From positions 1 to 5,453 of the forward strand of contig JBBDIO010000126.1 of assembly GCA_040880365.1 (NCBI GenBank): a stretch of DNA of 5,453 nt. The letters run 5' to 3'. Positions 5,444 to 5,453 of the stretch are shown here, in pieces. Each line of letters opens with the position of its first letter. The first letter of the stretch is position 1. Below the pieces are notes generated by a model, which was not told where the DNA came from, did not search any database, and saw only the letters and a list, made by a program, of their open reading frames with translations. A program made the position numbers and the translations under genes. This DNA comes from JBBDIO01 sp040880365. Its GTDB lineage: Bacteria; Chloroflexota; Anaerolineae; Caldilineales; Caldilineaceae.

Positions 5444-5448
5444 ATGTT

Positions 5449-5453
5449 ATGCG
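5449..5453 (+). CDS. Start of the next gene, truncated by the window edge
   Basis: Only the ATG and two further bases are present, so the product cannot be named. The call rests on the well-placed GAGGAG upstream and the structured leader. It shares the strand of the SLT gene, 342 bases after its stop, and seems to have its own control. Confidence 0.6.

Larger units (their letters stand above)
5107..5448 (+). other. Non-coding leader region upstream of the next gene
   Basis: I see no convincing gene here. The first part (5107-5285) is Pro-codon-like, C-rich sequence without a ribosome-binding site, a recognisable product or a clear terminator for the SLT gene. From 5286 onward it becomes repeat-rich: direct repeats, a -10-like box, phased G-tracts and a Shine-Dalgarno sequence, listed separately. 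Confidence 0.6.

Overview
The window is GC-rich bacterial DNA carrying four genes, two of them cut by or close to the window edges. It holds no rRNA, tRNA, CRISPR array or transposase. Gene content and style suggest a member of the Chloroflexota: Pro/Ala-rich tails, tandem Ig-like domains next to a single membrane span, an Amt variant with a 'LGVAGQGVTG' loop, and starts that look leaderless. This assignment is an inference from protein style; actinobacterial or cyanobacterial relatives cannot be excluded by eye.

Layout. Positions 2-763 (+) hold the C-terminal part of an Amt/Mep/Rh-type ammonium-transporter-like protein with a long disordered tail. The codon aligned with the second pore histidine encodes serine, and the extreme 3' end may carry a one-base frameshift. 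A short convergent spacer (764-846) contains a canonical G-quadruplex-type motif. Positions 847-1899 (-) encode methionyl-tRNA formyltransferase (Fmt) with all catalytic residues; an extended -10 box lies so close to its ATG that the mRNA should be leaderless. Just upstream on the same strand, 1956-2711 encodes a SanA/ElyC/YdcF (DUF218) membrane protein. A 223-bp divergent intergenic region (2712-2934) contains promoters for both directions. From 2935 to 5106 (+) runs a 723-residue protein: acidic disordered N-terminus, two Ig-like beta-sandwich domains, one transmembrane helix, a Pro/Ala linker of about 175 residues and a C-terminal lytic transglycosylase (SLT) domain with its catalytic Glu. 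Its promoter (TTGACA-N17-CATACT) again puts the transcription start almost on the ATG.

The last 342 bases before the final start codon (5107-5448) have no convincing gene but are highly structured. They contain a direct repeat (two perfect 14-mers plus a degenerate third), a -10-like box, four regularly spaced G-tracts and a good Shine-Dalgarno sequence. The window ends five bases into the next gene (ATG at 5449).

How the genes may work together: the divergent SanA-like and Ig-TM-SLT genes are both envelope proteins and may share control from the region between them. Fmt is a housekeeping gene downstream of the SanA-like gene with its own promoter. The items most worth a second look are the predicted inside-out topology of the Ig-TM-SLT protein, the missing pore histidine of the Amt-like protein, the leaderless starts, and the repeat-rich leader of the truncated last gene.
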